This document shows, piece by piece, positions 19,165-29,165 of a stretch of DNA of 64,000 nt. Origin of the DNA: Lachnospiraceae bacterium (GTDB taxonomy: Bacteria > Bacillota > Clostridia > Lachnospirales > Lachnospiraceae); assembly GCA_017634455.1 (NCBI GenBank), contig JAGBNK010000022.1, positions 1 through 64,000 of the forward strand. Reading direction: 5' to 3'. A program made the translations under genes and the position numbers. A model generated the notes under the pieces. The model was not told the DNA's origin and did not search any database. It worked only from the letters and a program-made list of their open reading frames with translations. Positions within the stretch are counted from its first letter, which is position 1; each line of letters starts with the position of its first letter.

Positions 19165-20706
19165 ATGAGAGAGGAAGGGAAGTTTAAATACGCCAGCGAA
19201 AGAGAGCGTGTTAGACGAATTAACAGAGCACTTTTTATTGGCTTTGCAATGATTTATTTCTGTATTGTTGTTGCGGCAGCGACACAGCTTTTTGCACATG
19301 AGGTTAGTGCAATAGCGGGTGGTACTATAATTGTTTTGTCAATTGTATTTTTGGCGATAGTAGGTTTACTGCTGAAAATGAATCCTATGGGAACTGCTGC
19401 TAGAAATGTGTCAGCTATATTGATGGCTATTATGGTCATTTTGGGTTCAATGTTTCTGAATTCTAACTATGTAATGGTATTTGCTTGTTTCCCACCAATT
19501 GGATATATTGCTTACAATGATTTCAAATTTCAGACAAGAGCTTTTTTCATACTTGGAATAGTAGATTCGCTACAGTTCTTTATTCGTTGGTTGATTTTGA
19601 AATCGCTCACAGAGCCATTGGCAGATGCACAGACTGTTTTCGCAGTTTTGCTTGTACTTCTTGCAGCACTGTTTATGGGCAAGATTAACTCAGATTTCCT
19701 ATATGATATTACAGGCAAGTTAAAAGAAGAGCAGAATCAGGTTCAGTCCATGATGAAGGATGTACTTCATGTGGCAGGCAGGGTTCGTCAGGGAACTACC
19801 GATGCAATGAGCGTGGTTAATAAGCTTTCTGATTCAACAGGTACAGTTACAGGAGCAGTTCGTGATATTACAGAATCTACTCAGAATACAGCGGAAAATA
19901 TTCAGAATCAGACAGTTATGACTCAAAATATTCAACAGTCAATCGATGATATTTTACTTCGTGCTGAGCAGATGGTTTCCATTGCCAAGGATTCTGAGCA
20001 GGTAAATGTGAATGGTATGAAGATCATGGATAATCTGAAAGAGCAGGCAAAGATTATTTCAGAGACCAATGCTGATGTATCCATGACTATGGCGCATCTT
20101 CAGGAGAAGGCTGAGGAAGTAAAGAGTGTTGTTGGAACTATTTTCGAGATTTCAAGCCAGACAAATCTCCTGGCTTTAAATGCATCAATTGAGTCTGCCC
20201 GCGCTGGTGAGGCAGGAAGAGGCTTCGCAGTAGTAGCAGATGAAATTCGTCAGCTTGCTGAGAAGACCAAGGAAGAGACAGAGAATATTGAGCGTGTGTT
20301 AGATGAGTTGTCTCAGAATGCTCAGGCTGCAGCCGATGCAGTTTCATCTTCTGTTGATGCTACAAATACAGAGGATGCTCTGATAAATGATGCATCTGAC
20401 AGCTTCTCAAATATCAGTGAGGATGTTAATAGCTTAACTGGCATGATTGATGAAGTTGATAATATGTTAAATGAATTAGCTCAAGCTAATAATCAGATTG
20501 TTGATGCAATCACACAGCTTTCTGCAACTACAGAGGAAGTGACAGCATCATCATCTCAGGCAGAGTCTCTGTCAAATGAGAACTTAGAGAATGCAGGCAA
20601 TGCTCGTACATTCCTCAATGATGTTATGGAAGTATCTGCTGAACTTGATAAATATACAGCAAATGCTTCAGACATGGTTGATGAAGATGATGAGACTGTT
20701 GAGTAA
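19165..20706 (+). CDS. Methyl-accepting chemotaxis protein
   Basis: 513-residue receptor. Instead of an extracellular sensor domain flanked by two helices it has about six closely spaced membrane helices (residues 22-175), then a coiled coil and a canonical signalling tip ([41 protein letters not shown], given here as a region near residues 324-364). It therefore probably senses membrane state, an intramembrane ligand or energy level. AAGGAGG lies 12 bases before the ATG, a longish spacing. It is followed by a 23-bp repeat and a terminator. Confidence 0.92.
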   Translation: MREEGKFKYASERERVRRINRALFIGFAMIYFCIVVAAATQLFAHEVSAIAGGTIIVLSIVFLAIVGLLLKMNPMGTAARNVSAILMAIMVILGSMFLNSNYVMVFACFPPIGYIAYNDFKFQTRAFFILGIVDSLQFFIRWLILKSLTEPLADAQTVFAVLLVLLAALFMGKINSDFLYDITGKLKEEQNQVQSMMKDVLHVAGRVRQGTTDAMSVVNKLSDSTGTVTGAVRDITESTQNTAENIQNQTVMTQNIQQSIDDILLRAEQMVSIAKDSEQVNVNGMKIMDNLKEQAKIISETNADVSMTMAHLQEKAEEVKSVVGTIFEISSQTNLLALNASIESARAGEAGRGFAVVADEIRQLAEKTKEETENIERVLDELSQNAQAAADAVSSSVDATNTEDALINDASDSFSNISEDVNSLTGMIDEVDNMLNELAQANNQIVDAITQLSATTEEVTASSSQAESLSNENLENAGNARTFLNDVMEVSAELDKYTANASDMVDEDDETVE

Positions 20707-20755
20707 TATGATTCCAATTATTGTAAAGAGAATTAAAAATGCGGGATTGACAATT

Positions 20756-20815
20756 GTCCAAACACTCGGGTGAAAATCGTCCAAATACTCGATTAAAAAC
20801 CGCCCAAATACTCGG
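20756..20815. repeat. Three direct copies of a 23-bp repeat
   Basis: GTCCAAACACTCGG (20756), GTCCAAATACTCG (20779) and GCCCAAATACTCGG (20802) recur with a 23-base period, separated by A-rich spacers, between the chemotaxis gene and its terminator. No reading frame is evident. Confidence 0.75.
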
Positions 20816-20860
20816 ACATTATACGATGTTGTTCCGATTTCGTGTTTAAAAAGATTAATA

Positions 20861-20915
20861 AAAAACTCTAATCTTTTGGGAGTGAAAGCATCCCGAGAGA
20901 TTAGAGTTTTTGTTT
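20861..20915. terminator. Bidirectional terminator, MCP / XRE genes
   Basis: A long stem AACTCTAATCT...GGGA with TCCC...AGATTAGAGTT, flanked by A run and T run, lies between convergent genes. Confidence 0.88.
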
Positions 20916-20963
20916 TGTGGGTGTATATTCAATAATGTCATTTATAGAGCAATGTTTATTTTT

Positions 20964-21170
20964 TTATTTAGTCTTTGACAATCCAAGGATATAGTCTGAA
21001 GAGGTGTTATATAATTTGCAGAGCGTGACAAGATGTCGAATCGGAAGTTCATTTGCTCCGCGTTCATATCTAGCATACATCGTTTGGGATGTACCTAAAA
21101 CAGAGGCGACATATTCTTGCGTAAAATCCGAATCTTCACGCAAATCGCGTATTCTTTTTGTATAATCCAC
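20964..21170 (-). CDS. XRE-family small DNA-binding regulator
   Basis: 68-residue protein that is essentially one helix-turn-helix domain: KRIRDLREDSDFTQEYVAS, recognition helix in TSQTMYARYERG, and the closing YNTSSDYILGL typical of Cro/CI-type regulators. The start is a GTG at 21170 with AAAGGAGG eight bases upstream. It is divergent from the acyltransferase/ligase operon, and two perfect palindromes lie in the shared promoter region, so it is probably the repressor of that operon and of itself (inference). Confidence 0.9.
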   Translation of the reverse strand: MDYTKRIRDLREDSDFTQEYVASVLGTSQTMYARYERGANELPIRHLVTLCKLYNTSSDYILGLSKTK

Positions 21171-21211
21171 ACCTGTCGCCTCCTTTCTACTGCAATATTT
21201 ATAATTATAAT

Positions 21212-21257
21212 TAGTAAAGTTTTTTACTATTGATTTTAGTAAAAATCTTTACTAAAA
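21212..21257. promoter_or_regulatory. Twin palindromic operators, XRE / ligase operon
   Basis: TAGTAAA/TTTACTA (21212-21229) and the perfect TTTTAGTAAA/TTTACTAAAA (21234-21257) share the core TAGTAAA-N4-TTTACTA. They lie between divergently read genes, as expected for operators of the small XRE regulator. Confidence 0.6.
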
Positions 21258-21313
21258 TTATATTTGTGAGTGTCGGTGTAAGGAGAGCAAGTATTTTGGA
21301 TAAAGGATTATAT

Positions 21314-22243
21314 ATGGATTTAAAGGGCTTAAAGGAGATTGAAGCCCTTGCAGCAGCAGAGAGAAAAGAATACTTTGAAGAGACGCGTCGTTTCTGTGAA
21401 AACAGGAGAGCGAAATGGCAGACAAATCCTTTTATTCTTTGGGGTATCGCTAAACTGGCGCCTCTATTTCGCGGATTTGAAATAGAGTATGAAGGCTTGG
21501 AAAATGTATCCGGGGATGAGACGTTTATTTTTCTATGCAATCACTCCAATTCTCACGATTTCTTCATTATTAGAGAGACTTTTGAAAAAATAAATAAAAA
21601 TGTGACTCCACTTGGTGCGTGGGATGGCCTGAATCCCATTACTAGATTATGGTTTCGTCTAAGCAATGTCACATTGATAAAACGAGATTCAAAACAGTCA
21701 AAAGAACGAGGCATTTTGGATTACTGCAGTCGGATTTTGCATGGAGATAATGGATTTGTGTTTGGTGAAGCAACTTGGAATTTACACTCTATCAAACCCA
21801 TGCAAAATGTGAAAGCCGGTGTTACAGAGATAGCTCTTATTACCGGAAAGAGAATCGTCCCGACTATTTTTGAATATGTAGAAGTGGATGGACTGTGTAA
21901 GAAAGAGAGCAAGCTATACAAAAAATGTATTGTGCGCTTTGGGAAACCTGTAGCTATATCTACGGAACGTTCAATTTTTGGGCAAACGAGGGAACTCCAG
22001 AACATTATGGAAAAAATGCGTCGAGAAATCTGGTTCCGTGAAGGCATTGTGAGGGACAAACTCTCAGATATAGATATCGACAGGTATATTAACCACACAT
22101 ATCTGAAAAAGTATAAAGCATTTGGATTTCAATATGATACCTCTCTGGAATCGCAGTTTTTACTGAAAGGCGAAAGCGGTGTAGAGAATGAATACTGTTT
22201 AGATGAGCAGAGAGACTTTGTACCGGGATTTTTAAAGAAATAA
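21314..22243 (+). CDS. PlsC-like acyltransferase
   Basis: 1-acylglycerol-3-phosphate acyltransferase superfamily protein, transferring an acyl group onto a lipid or other acceptor at the membrane surface. The catalytic HX4D motif is in NHSNSHDFF, and a second block FGEATWNLHS corresponds to the EGTRS-like motif; IVPTIFEYVEV is a further conserved strand. I use the ATG at 21314 (AAAGGA six bases upstream); a TTG at 21296, also with a good AGGAG, would add six residues. It is the first gene of the operon leading into six AMP-forming ligases, suggesting that one or more activated acids end up on a lipid acceptor. Confidence 0.78.
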   Translation: MDLKGLKEIEALAAAERKEYFEETRRFCENRRAKWQTNPFILWGIAKLAPLFRGFEIEYEGLENVSGDETFIFLCNHSNSHDFFIIRETFEKINKNVTPLGAWDGLNPITRLWFRLSNVTLIKRDSKQSKERGILDYCSRILHGDNGFVFGEATWNLHSIKPMQNVKAGVTEIALITGKRIVPTIFEYVEVDGLCKKESKLYKKCIVRFGKPVAISTERSIFGQTRELQNIMEKMRREIWFREGIVRDKLSDIDIDRYINHTYLKKYKAFGFQYDTSLESQFLLKGESGVENEYCLDEQRDFVPGFLKK

Positions 22244-22261
22244 TAGAGGAGAGATTACAAC

Positions 22262-23983
22262 ATGACTGAGGAGAGAATGGAAAAGGAATTAACAGGTTAT
22301 CCATCCATAGATAAGCCGTGGCTGAAATACTATGATAAATGGCCAGAAGATATTGTGTATCTGAAAAAGACACTGTATCAGTTTGTGTGGGATAACAATA
22401 AAGACTATTTGGATGACATTGTATTTTTGTATTTTGATAAGAAGATAAACTACCGAACATTTTTTGAAAATGTTGATAAAGTGGCGAAGGCTCTTGTGGC
22501 ATCGGGGGTTAAAGCCGGAGATATAGTGACTATTATGTCTATGCATACACCAGAGACAATCTATACCATATATGGATTGAATTATATCGGTGCAGTTGCA
22601 AACCTGGTTTATCCATCTTTATCTGCAAAGGAATTGTCACAAACAATAGAAAAAACGTCTTCTAGGATGCTGTTTATATTGGATGGAGTTTTGCAGAAGA
22701 ATCCTAATGTACTAGAACAAGTAAAAGTTCCGGTAATCATACTTCCGGTGGATGGCTCTATGCCGGGTTTATTGCGATTGAGATATGGATTAAAGAATAA
22801 AACCAATAAAGTGGAAGGTTCATATTCATTTAAAGATTTTCTTGCGAGAGGAAAGGCTATTGGAAAAGTGGATGTGACAAGTGATTCTGAGGCTATGGCA
22901 GTTATTGTGTATACCAGTGGAACCACAGGCGAGCCAAAGGGGGTATGTTTGTCAAATGACAATCTGAATGCTTTGGCAACGCAGGATTATAACGGTGTTA
23001 TGGAATTTGAACGACAAAAGAACTGTTTGTTCATCTTGCCTCCATTCATAGGATTTGGTATTACTCAGCTTCATATTTTGGCTAGTGCAGGAATATGTTT
23101 AATACTGCAAATAGCTTTGGAATCGGATTTAATAATTGAAAAATTATTTGAATATCAACCGTATGTTTTTATGACGGGACCTGCCCTTACATCATCTTTT
23201 GTAGCTCATGAAGCCAAAGATTTAAGTGCGTTGAAGTATTTTATTGGCGGGGGAGGCTCTATTAGTAATGAACAGCAGGATGCAATTGATAAAAAATTAA
23301 TAGAGTGTAACTCGAAAGCGTGCTATTCAAATGGTTATGGTATGACTGAAGCGGCGTCTTTACTATGTGCAAGTGCCAATACAATAAGTAAAAAGGGAAG
23401 CGTTGGGATTCCATTTATTGGTACGAATATAAAAGTTATACATCAAGAAACAGGCTGTGAACAAAGAATAGGCGAGGTTGGAGAATTATGGTTTTCAACG
23501 CCTAACCTTATGCAAAGATATTTGAACTGTGAGTTTGATACCGATGAGGTAATTAAAAAGGATGACTCAGGAACAAGGTGGCTTCGCACAGGTGACCTTG
23601 GTTATGTAGATGAGGATGGGTTTGTCTTTATCAAAGGAAGGCTAAAACGAATTTTCATTACTAAGGGCAAGGATGATATGGTCTACAAACTCTTTCCGCA
23701 ACATATAGAAGAAACTCTATTGAAAATGCAAGAGGTTTTAGAATGTGGAGTGATCGTGCGAGAGGATGCTGTCCGCATGAATATTGCAATCGCATATGTA
23801 ACTTTAAAAGGCAATGAAGCTATAGATAAAAGTAAAGAAACGGAGAAAATCATGAGTTTTGCTAAAGCAGAATTAGCGGACCATATGGTTCCGGTTGCTA
23901 TTCATATTATAGAAAAAATGCCCACAACTCCAAGTGGAAAAATTGATTATAGGGCGTTGGAAGAATTACAGGAGAAGGAATAA
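22262..23983 (+). CDS. AMP-forming acyl ligase, array member 1
   Basis: ANL-superfamily enzyme (acyl-CoA synthetase/adenylation type): activates a carboxylate as acyl-AMP and passes it to a thiol. 573 residues; P-loop YTSGTTGEPKG at 217-227, GYGMTEAAS, RTGDLGYVDEDG, and the catalytic lysine K560 in PSGKIDYRAL. The N-terminal tag LTGYPSIDKPWLKYY (10-24) is shared with the other members. It starts 18 bases after the acyltransferase with GAGGAG upstream, and its stop is directly followed by the ATG of member 2. Closest in style to member 2. The substrate is not predictable by eye. Confidence 0.9.
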   Translation: MTEERMEKELTGYPSIDKPWLKYYDKWPEDIVYLKKTLYQFVWDNNKDYLDDIVFLYFDKKINYRTFFENVDKVAKALVASGVKAGDIVTIMSMHTPETIYTIYGLNYIGAVANLVYPSLSAKELSQTIEKTSSRMLFILDGVLQKNPNVLEQVKVPVIILPVDGSMPGLLRLRYGLKNKTNKVEGSYSFKDFLARGKAIGKVDVTSDSEAMAVIVYTSGTTGEPKGVCLSNDNLNALATQDYNGVMEFERQKNCLFILPPFIGFGITQLHILASAGICLILQIALESDLIIEKLFEYQPYVFMTGPALTSSFVAHEAKDLSALKYFIGGGGSISNEQQDAIDKKLIECNSKACYSNGYGMTEAASLLCASANTISKKGSVGIPFIGTNIKVIHQETGCEQRIGEVGELWFSTPNLMQRYLNCEFDTDEVIKKDDSGTRWLRTGDLGYVDEDGFVFIKGRLKRIFITKGKDDMVYKLFPQHIEETLLKMQEVLECGVIVREDAVRMNIAIAYVTLKGNEAIDKSKETEKIMSFAKAELADHMVPVAIHIIEKMPTTPSGKIDYRALEELQEKE

Positions 23984-25690
23984 ATGAGTGAATTAACAGG
24001 CTATCCATCCATAGATAAGCCGTGGCTGAAATACTACAGTGAGGAAGAATTAAATATAGAAATACCATCATGCTCTATATATGAAAATATGTATAGGCAT
24101 GCAAATGGTAACAGCAAAGAAATTGCAATTGAATATATGGGTCGAAAAATAACCTACAAAGAGCTGTTTTTTAATATTGATAAAGTTGCTAGAGCATTGA
24201 AAGCGGTTGGCGTTTGTAAAGGAGATGTTGTTTCGGTATGCCTACCTAATATACCAGAAGCATTGTATCTATTCTATGCCATTAATCGAATTGGCGCAGT
24301 AGCCAATATGCTTGACGTAAGGTGTGGAGGCCCTACATTAAAAAAGGCAATTGTGGATGCAGAGTCTAAAGTTTTATTTTATTTGGATTCAATTGTAGAT
24401 AAGCTCGTTGATATAAAAAAGAATACATTAGTAGAAATAGTTGTTGCGGTATCTCCAATAGACAGTTTTCCACGACTGGCTCAGTTTATTATTCGGCGTA
24501 AAAGAAAGGAATTGAGACAGAATATACCAAAAGAAGTTATTTCATGGACAAGATTTATAGAAAAAAGCCATGGCTACTCAGAAAATGTGGATGCGGAAGT
24601 GGATGAAAATGTTCCGGCAGTTATTGCATATACAGGTGGAACAACAGGAGAACCAAAGGGTGTAATTGGAACCAATAAAAACGTGAATGCAGTTGCAGAG
24701 ATGGAGTTTAGAGTTGGCTTTAATCAAAGAGAACACGATAGTATTTTATGTATGGCGCCGCCATGGACTTATTATGGGTTGTGCAATTCTGTACATGTTC
24801 CGCTTTGCATGGGGCTAAAGGTAATACTTCTTCCTAAATTTGAGGCGGATGAATTGGCAGATCTTGTATTGAAATTACAACCCAATCATGTCGTGACGGT
24901 TCCATCAGCCTTAAATGCTTTTTTTCAGTCTAAATATGATAAATCGGATTTTAGTTGTTTACATTCGCTTATAGTCGGCGCGGATAAACTAGATGAATCG
25001 CTAGAAAAAGATATGAATGATTTTCTTTATAACCATTCATGTGAGATTAAGGTATCTAAAGGTTATGGAATGACGGAAGTTATGGCAGCCGCAGCATATT
25101 CCAGATTGAATGCAAATGAAATTGGAAGTGTAGGAATTCCATATCCTCTTAATACTATTACTGCATTTAGAGAGACTGATGAAGGTTTTGAGGAATGCAA
25201 AATTGGGGAACAGGGAGAGATAGCTATACTTGGTCCGACAGTGATGAAGTCATATTTTGGTAAGTTTAAACAAGAAAATACTGAAATTTTAAAGGTGCAT
25301 GATGATGGAACTACATGGGCTCATACTGGAGATATCGGATATATAGGTGAAGATGGGAGAGTATATATAGTTGGACGTTTAAAACGAATGTTTGTAAGAA
25401 ATGGGTTTAAAGTTTTTCCGGCAACTATAGAGCATCGTATATTAGAAAATGAGGATGTTCAAATGGCAGCAGTTGTTCCAATAAAAGAGATTGCGCATGG
25501 ATATGGTATAAAAGCTTACATTGTACGGAAGAACCCAAATGCTGATTCAGAAAAAATCAAAAAAGAGATTATAAATAAAATATCTGAGGAACTGTATGAA
25601 TACGAATTACCAGATGTGTATGAGTTTGTAGATGAGTTACCTTTGACGGGAATGGGCAAGGTAGATTATAGAGCGTTGGAAGAATTATAG
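23984..25690 (+). CDS. AMP-forming acyl ligase, array member 2
   Basis: 568-residue ANL enzyme. Tag LTGYPSIDKPWLKYY at 4-18; P-loop YTGGTTGEPKG at 216-226; GYGMTEVMA; HTGDIGYIGEDG; hinge GRLKRMFVRNGFKVFP; catalytic lysine K559 in GMGKVDYRALEEL. The C-terminal hinge lacks the insertion (MTKG.DGQ.TK) seen in members 1, 4 and 5. The gene ends in GAATTATAG; the same junction in member 1 reads GAATTACAG, so a single base change creates the earlier stop. The following GGAGAAAGAATAA then serves as spacer and ribosome site for member 3. Confidence 0.9.
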   Translation: MSELTGYPSIDKPWLKYYSEEELNIEIPSCSIYENMYRHANGNSKEIAIEYMGRKITYKELFFNIDKVARALKAVGVCKGDVVSVCLPNIPEALYLFYAINRIGAVANMLDVRCGGPTLKKAIVDAESKVLFYLDSIVDKLVDIKKNTLVEIVVAVSPIDSFPRLAQFIIRRKRKELRQNIPKEVISWTRFIEKSHGYSENVDAEVDENVPAVIAYTGGTTGEPKGVIGTNKNVNAVAEMEFRVGFNQREHDSILCMAPPWTYYGLCNSVHVPLCMGLKVILLPKFEADELADLVLKLQPNHVVTVPSALNAFFQSKYDKSDFSCLHSLIVGADKLDESLEKDMNDFLYNHSCEIKVSKGYGMTEVMAAAAYSRLNANEIGSVGIPYPLNTITAFRETDEGFEECKIGEQGEIAILGPTVMKSYFGKFKQENTEILKVHDDGTTWAHTGDIGYIGEDGRVYIVGRLKRMFVRNGFKVFPATIEHRILENEDVQMAAVVPIKEIAHGYGIKAYIVRKNPNADSEKIKKEIINKISEELYEYELPDVYEFVDELPLTGMGKVDYRALEEL

Positions 25691-25702
25691 GAGAAAGAAT
25701 AA

Positions 25703-27463
25703 ATGAGTGAATTAACAGGCTATCCATCCATAGATAAGCCATGGCTGAAATTCTTTGAAAAAGAGTTATTGGAAAAAACATTACCCAAACGTACAGTTTT
25801 TCAAACGATTTATGAGAATAACAAAGACTACTTAAGAGACACAGCACTTATTTATTTTGGGGCGAAGATAAGTTATGACAAGTTGTTTAATAATATTGAA
25901 ATGGTGACAAAAGCTTTAATAGGTGTAGGAGTTCAACAAGGGGAGGTTGTAAACCTTTGTACAGCCGCCACACCGGAGGCAATATATCTTATGCTTGCCT
26001 GCAATCGCATTGGAGCGATTGCGAATTTTATAAATCCTCTCTTTTCAAAAGAACAGATGACGGACAGGCTTCGAGAAACCGGTAGTCAACGTGTTTTTGT
26101 GTTAGATGCGTTGTATCAAAAAGTGGAAGATTCCCTAAAGGACGCAAATATTACAGAGATAATTATTATTTCTGTTGCTGGGTCAATGCCATTTTTTGTG
26201 CGGACTGTGTCGGGGGTAGGTAAGACTACAAGAGAAATATTGAAAAGACCTTTCTCAGAAAATACTCGGATTATATCTTGGAACGATTTTCTACAAAGGG
26301 GCAAGGAGGAGTATTTAGAAGATGCTTTATATAAAGAGGAAACTTCAGCGATAATGGTTTATTCTTCCGGTTCAACCGGAGCTTCAAAGGGAATAGTTCT
26401 GACGAATGATGGAATCAATGCAACGATAGCAAACTATGAAAGGGATTCTTTTTATGGAAAACGCACAGATACTTTTCTTGCGATGATTCCAGTGTGGTTC
26501 TCAACAGGAATAGTATTGTCTATTTTAATGCCAATAGCGCATGGAGTGACCGTTATACTTGAGCCGGTGTTTAGTAAGGAAACTTTTGCTAAAGACCTTA
26601 AAAAGTACAGGCCAACTATGACGCTAACCGCAACAAGTTTATGGCTTTACGTAGCCACTGCAAAAGAAACACAGAATATAGACTTGTCTCGGATGAATTA
26701 TCCAAGCACAGGTGGAGAAAAAATAAGTGAGCAGGACGAGAAAATTTTGGATAACTTCTTGTTAAGTCATCATGCAAAATCAAAACTGTTAAAAGGTTAT
26801 GGAATGTGTGAACTCGGAAGCGAAGTTTGTGGAACTACCGTAGCAAAGGGTTATTCGTCGAAACCTCTTGGTGTAGGTTATCCTGTGCTGGGGGCGACTG
26901 TCAGCGCATTTGACCCCATTACGAATAGAGAACTGAAATATGGTGAGCACGGTGAAATTCGTGTTTGCTCTCCTGCAAAAATGAAAGGTTATTTTAAAAA
27001 TCCGGAAGCTACAAGCGAATATTTCTGGACAGATGAAAACGGGATGACATGGGGATGTACTGGAGATATCGGTTATGTGGATGAAGATGGAGAAGTATTT
27101 ATCTTAGGAAGAAAAACGGACTCTGCCACACTAGAAAACGGAGACCATGTTTATTTGTTTGATATTGAAGATGTTATCTTGCGGGATCTGAATTTATCCG
27201 GATGTAAGGTGATCGCTGTAGAAGATGAAGGAAAAACGGTGCTTGTTGCGCATATTACACTTCGACAGGCTACAGAGGATGCTACAAAATTAATTCGTCA
27301 GATTGATAAGTTATGTCATCAGAGCCTTCCGGATGCGCATTGTCCTGTGAGATACAAAATACGAGATTCGTTCCCGGTTCATCCAAACGGAAAAAGGGAT
27401 GTGGGAGCACTGAAACAGGAAAAAGATGGATTTATTTTGGTAGGGAAGATGAAAAATGAGTGA
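25703..27463 (+). CDS. AMP-forming acyl ligase, array member 3
   Basis: 586-residue ANL enzyme of a different subtype: P-loop YSSGSTGASKG (220-230), GYGMCELGS, CTGDIGYVDEDG, hinge GRKTDSATLENGDHVYLF and catalytic lysine K564 in PNGKRDVGALKQ. Members 3 and 6 share these features (SSG.TGASKG, C/E-rich motif A5, GKRD, no RIKR hinge), so they probably use a related substrate that differs from the other four. The tag is LTGYPSIDKPWLKFF. Its stop overlaps the start of member 4 by eight bases. Confidence 0.9.
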   Translation: MSELTGYPSIDKPWLKFFEKELLEKTLPKRTVFQTIYENNKDYLRDTALIYFGAKISYDKLFNNIEMVTKALIGVGVQQGEVVNLCTAATPEAIYLMLACNRIGAIANFINPLFSKEQMTDRLRETGSQRVFVLDALYQKVEDSLKDANITEIIIISVAGSMPFFVRTVSGVGKTTREILKRPFSENTRIISWNDFLQRGKEEYLEDALYKEETSAIMVYSSGSTGASKGIVLTNDGINATIANYERDSFYGKRTDTFLAMIPVWFSTGIVLSILMPIAHGVTVILEPVFSKETFAKDLKKYRPTMTLTATSLWLYVATAKETQNIDLSRMNYPSTGGEKISEQDEKILDNFLLSHHAKSKLLKGYGMCELGSEVCGTTVAKGYSSKPLGVGYPVLGATVSAFDPITNRELKYGEHGEIRVCSPAKMKGYFKNPEATSEYFWTDENGMTWGCTGDIGYVDEDGEVFILGRKTDSATLENGDHVYLFDIEDVILRDLNLSGCKVIAVEDEGKTVLVAHITLRQATEDATKLIRQIDKLCHQSLPDAHCPVRYKIRDSFPVHPNGKRDVGALKQEKDGFILVGKMKNE

Positions 27464-29162
27464 GAAAAGTAGATTGACAGGCTATCCATCTATAGATAAG
27501 CCGTGGCTGAAATACTATAGCGAAGAAGCGGTAAATGCACCGCTTCCGGAATGCAGTGTTTATGAATATATGTATGAAAACAATAAGGACTATCCGTCAG
27601 ATATAGCAATTAGCTATATGGGGCGGAAGATTACTTATGGGGAATTATTTGAAAGTATTGATAAGACCGCGGCGGCATTCATTAAGGCAGGGGTAAAGGA
27701 AAAAGAGATAGTGACAGTGGCTCTGCCAAGCATACCAGAGGCTCTTTATTGTGTATATGCGCTTAATAAGATTGGTGCAGTGGCAAATATGATTCATCCG
27801 CTTGCCGGCAAAGAAGAGACACTTAATTATTTTAATGAAGTACAGAGTAGAATAGCGGTTATTTTTGATGTAGCATATACAACTATCGCAGATGCAATAG
27901 ACAAGACATCCGTTGAACAGGTCATAGTGGCATCACCGGCAGATTCGTTACCCATGCATCTTAGAGTTCTATATGGGCTAAAGGTAAAAAAGCCAAATCT
28001 GAACGGAAAAGTATTTCAAAGTTGGAAGTCATTTATTCAGGATGGCAAGGAAACTGCAATACCGGATGTTAAGAAAGATTGTCATGAAATGGCAATTATA
28101 TCGCATACGGGTGGGACTACTGGAGCGCCGAAAGGTGTGATGTGCTCAGACAATAATGTTAATGCACTGATTTATCAAATCATTTGTAATTTTGAATATC
28201 ATAGGCAAGAAACATGTTTAGTAGTATTACCACCATTTGTTAATTACAGTCTTGTTGAATCAATGATGGCAACTCTTTGCATAGGGTTCAAAGTGGCGTT
28301 AATCCCTAAGTATGAACCTTTGAAGCTAGGTGAGTATATTGCAAAGTATAAGCCCTATGTTATCTTCTCTATTCCTGCTTATTGGGAGGCGGTTCAAAGA
28401 ATCAAAAATATTGATTCAATTGATATGTCATGTTTACGATATAGTATTTACGGAGGTGAATCAATGGTTCCGGAAACGGAAATAGTGATTAATAATCTCC
28501 TGAAAAAGTGTGGAGCGAGAGGACAACTTCTTAAAGGGGTAGGCTCTACGGAATTGATAGCTGCTGCGACATCTACATATGAAGGCTGTAATGAGATTGG
28601 AAGTGCGGGTGTTCCTTTGTCTCGTATGAACTGTAAGATTGTTGATAAGGAAACAGATGAGGAGGTCTCTTATAATCACAAAGGTGAAATCTGTTTTACG
28701 GGACCGACGTTGATGCTTGGATATTACAATAATAAGCAGGCTACTGATGAAATTGTTAAGGTTCATTCTGACGGAAAGCGTTGGCTTCATACCGGAGATA
28801 TTGGTTATATGACGGAGGATGGAATTCTTTATGTTACAGGAAGAATAAAACGTATATCTATGACGAAAGGACGAGATGGTCAGATAACTAAACTCTTCCC
28901 AGATAGAGTAGAAAGAGCGATATCATCGAGTGACTTAGTCGAGTTATGTTGTGTTATTTGTGCTCCTGATGAATTACGGATTCATTATCCTAAAGCGTTT
29001 GTTACTTTAAAAGAAAATATTGATAAGGATCAGGCAAAAGAAGAAATCCTGAATCTTTGCAAGGAAAAACTACCCGAGTATATGGTGCCGGAAGAGATTA
29101 AGTTTGTAGATAGTTTGCCACGAACATCGAGGGGAAAGATCAATTATAGAGCGTTGGAGTAG
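27456..29162 (+). CDS. AMP-forming acyl ligase, array member 4
   Basis: 568-residue ANL enzyme, close sister of member 5: P-loop SHTGGTTGAPKG, motif A5 GVGSTELIA (the usual GYGMTE altered), HTGDIGYMTEDG, hinge GRIKRISMTKGRDGQITKLF, catalytic lysine K561 in RGKINYRALE. The tag LTGYPSIDKPWLKYYSEE is intact. It overlaps member 3 by eight bases, and the next (membrane protein) gene begins three bases after the stop with GGAG from the end of this gene as its ribosome site. Confidence 0.9.
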   Translation: MSEKSRLTGYPSIDKPWLKYYSEEAVNAPLPECSVYEYMYENNKDYPSDIAISYMGRKITYGELFESIDKTAAAFIKAGVKEKEIVTVALPSIPEALYCVYALNKIGAVANMIHPLAGKEETLNYFNEVQSRIAVIFDVAYTTIADAIDKTSVEQVIVASPADSLPMHLRVLYGLKVKKPNLNGKVFQSWKSFIQDGKETAIPDVKKDCHEMAIISHTGGTTGAPKGVMCSDNNVNALIYQIICNFEYHRQETCLVVLPPFVNYSLVESMMATLCIGFKVALIPKYEPLKLGEYIAKYKPYVIFSIPAYWEAVQRIKNIDSIDMSCLRYSIYGGESMVPETEIVINNLLKKCGARGQLLKGVGSTELIAAATSTYEGCNEIGSAGVPLSRMNCKIVDKETDEEVSYNHKGEICFTGPTLMLGYYNNKQATDEIVKVHSDGKRWLHTGDIGYMTEDGILYVTGRIKRISMTKGRDGQITKLFPDRVERAISSSDLVELCCVICAPDELRIHYPKAFVTLKENIDKDQAKEEILNLCKEKLPEYMVPEEIKFVDSLPRTSRGKINYRALE

Positions 29163-29165
29163 TTT

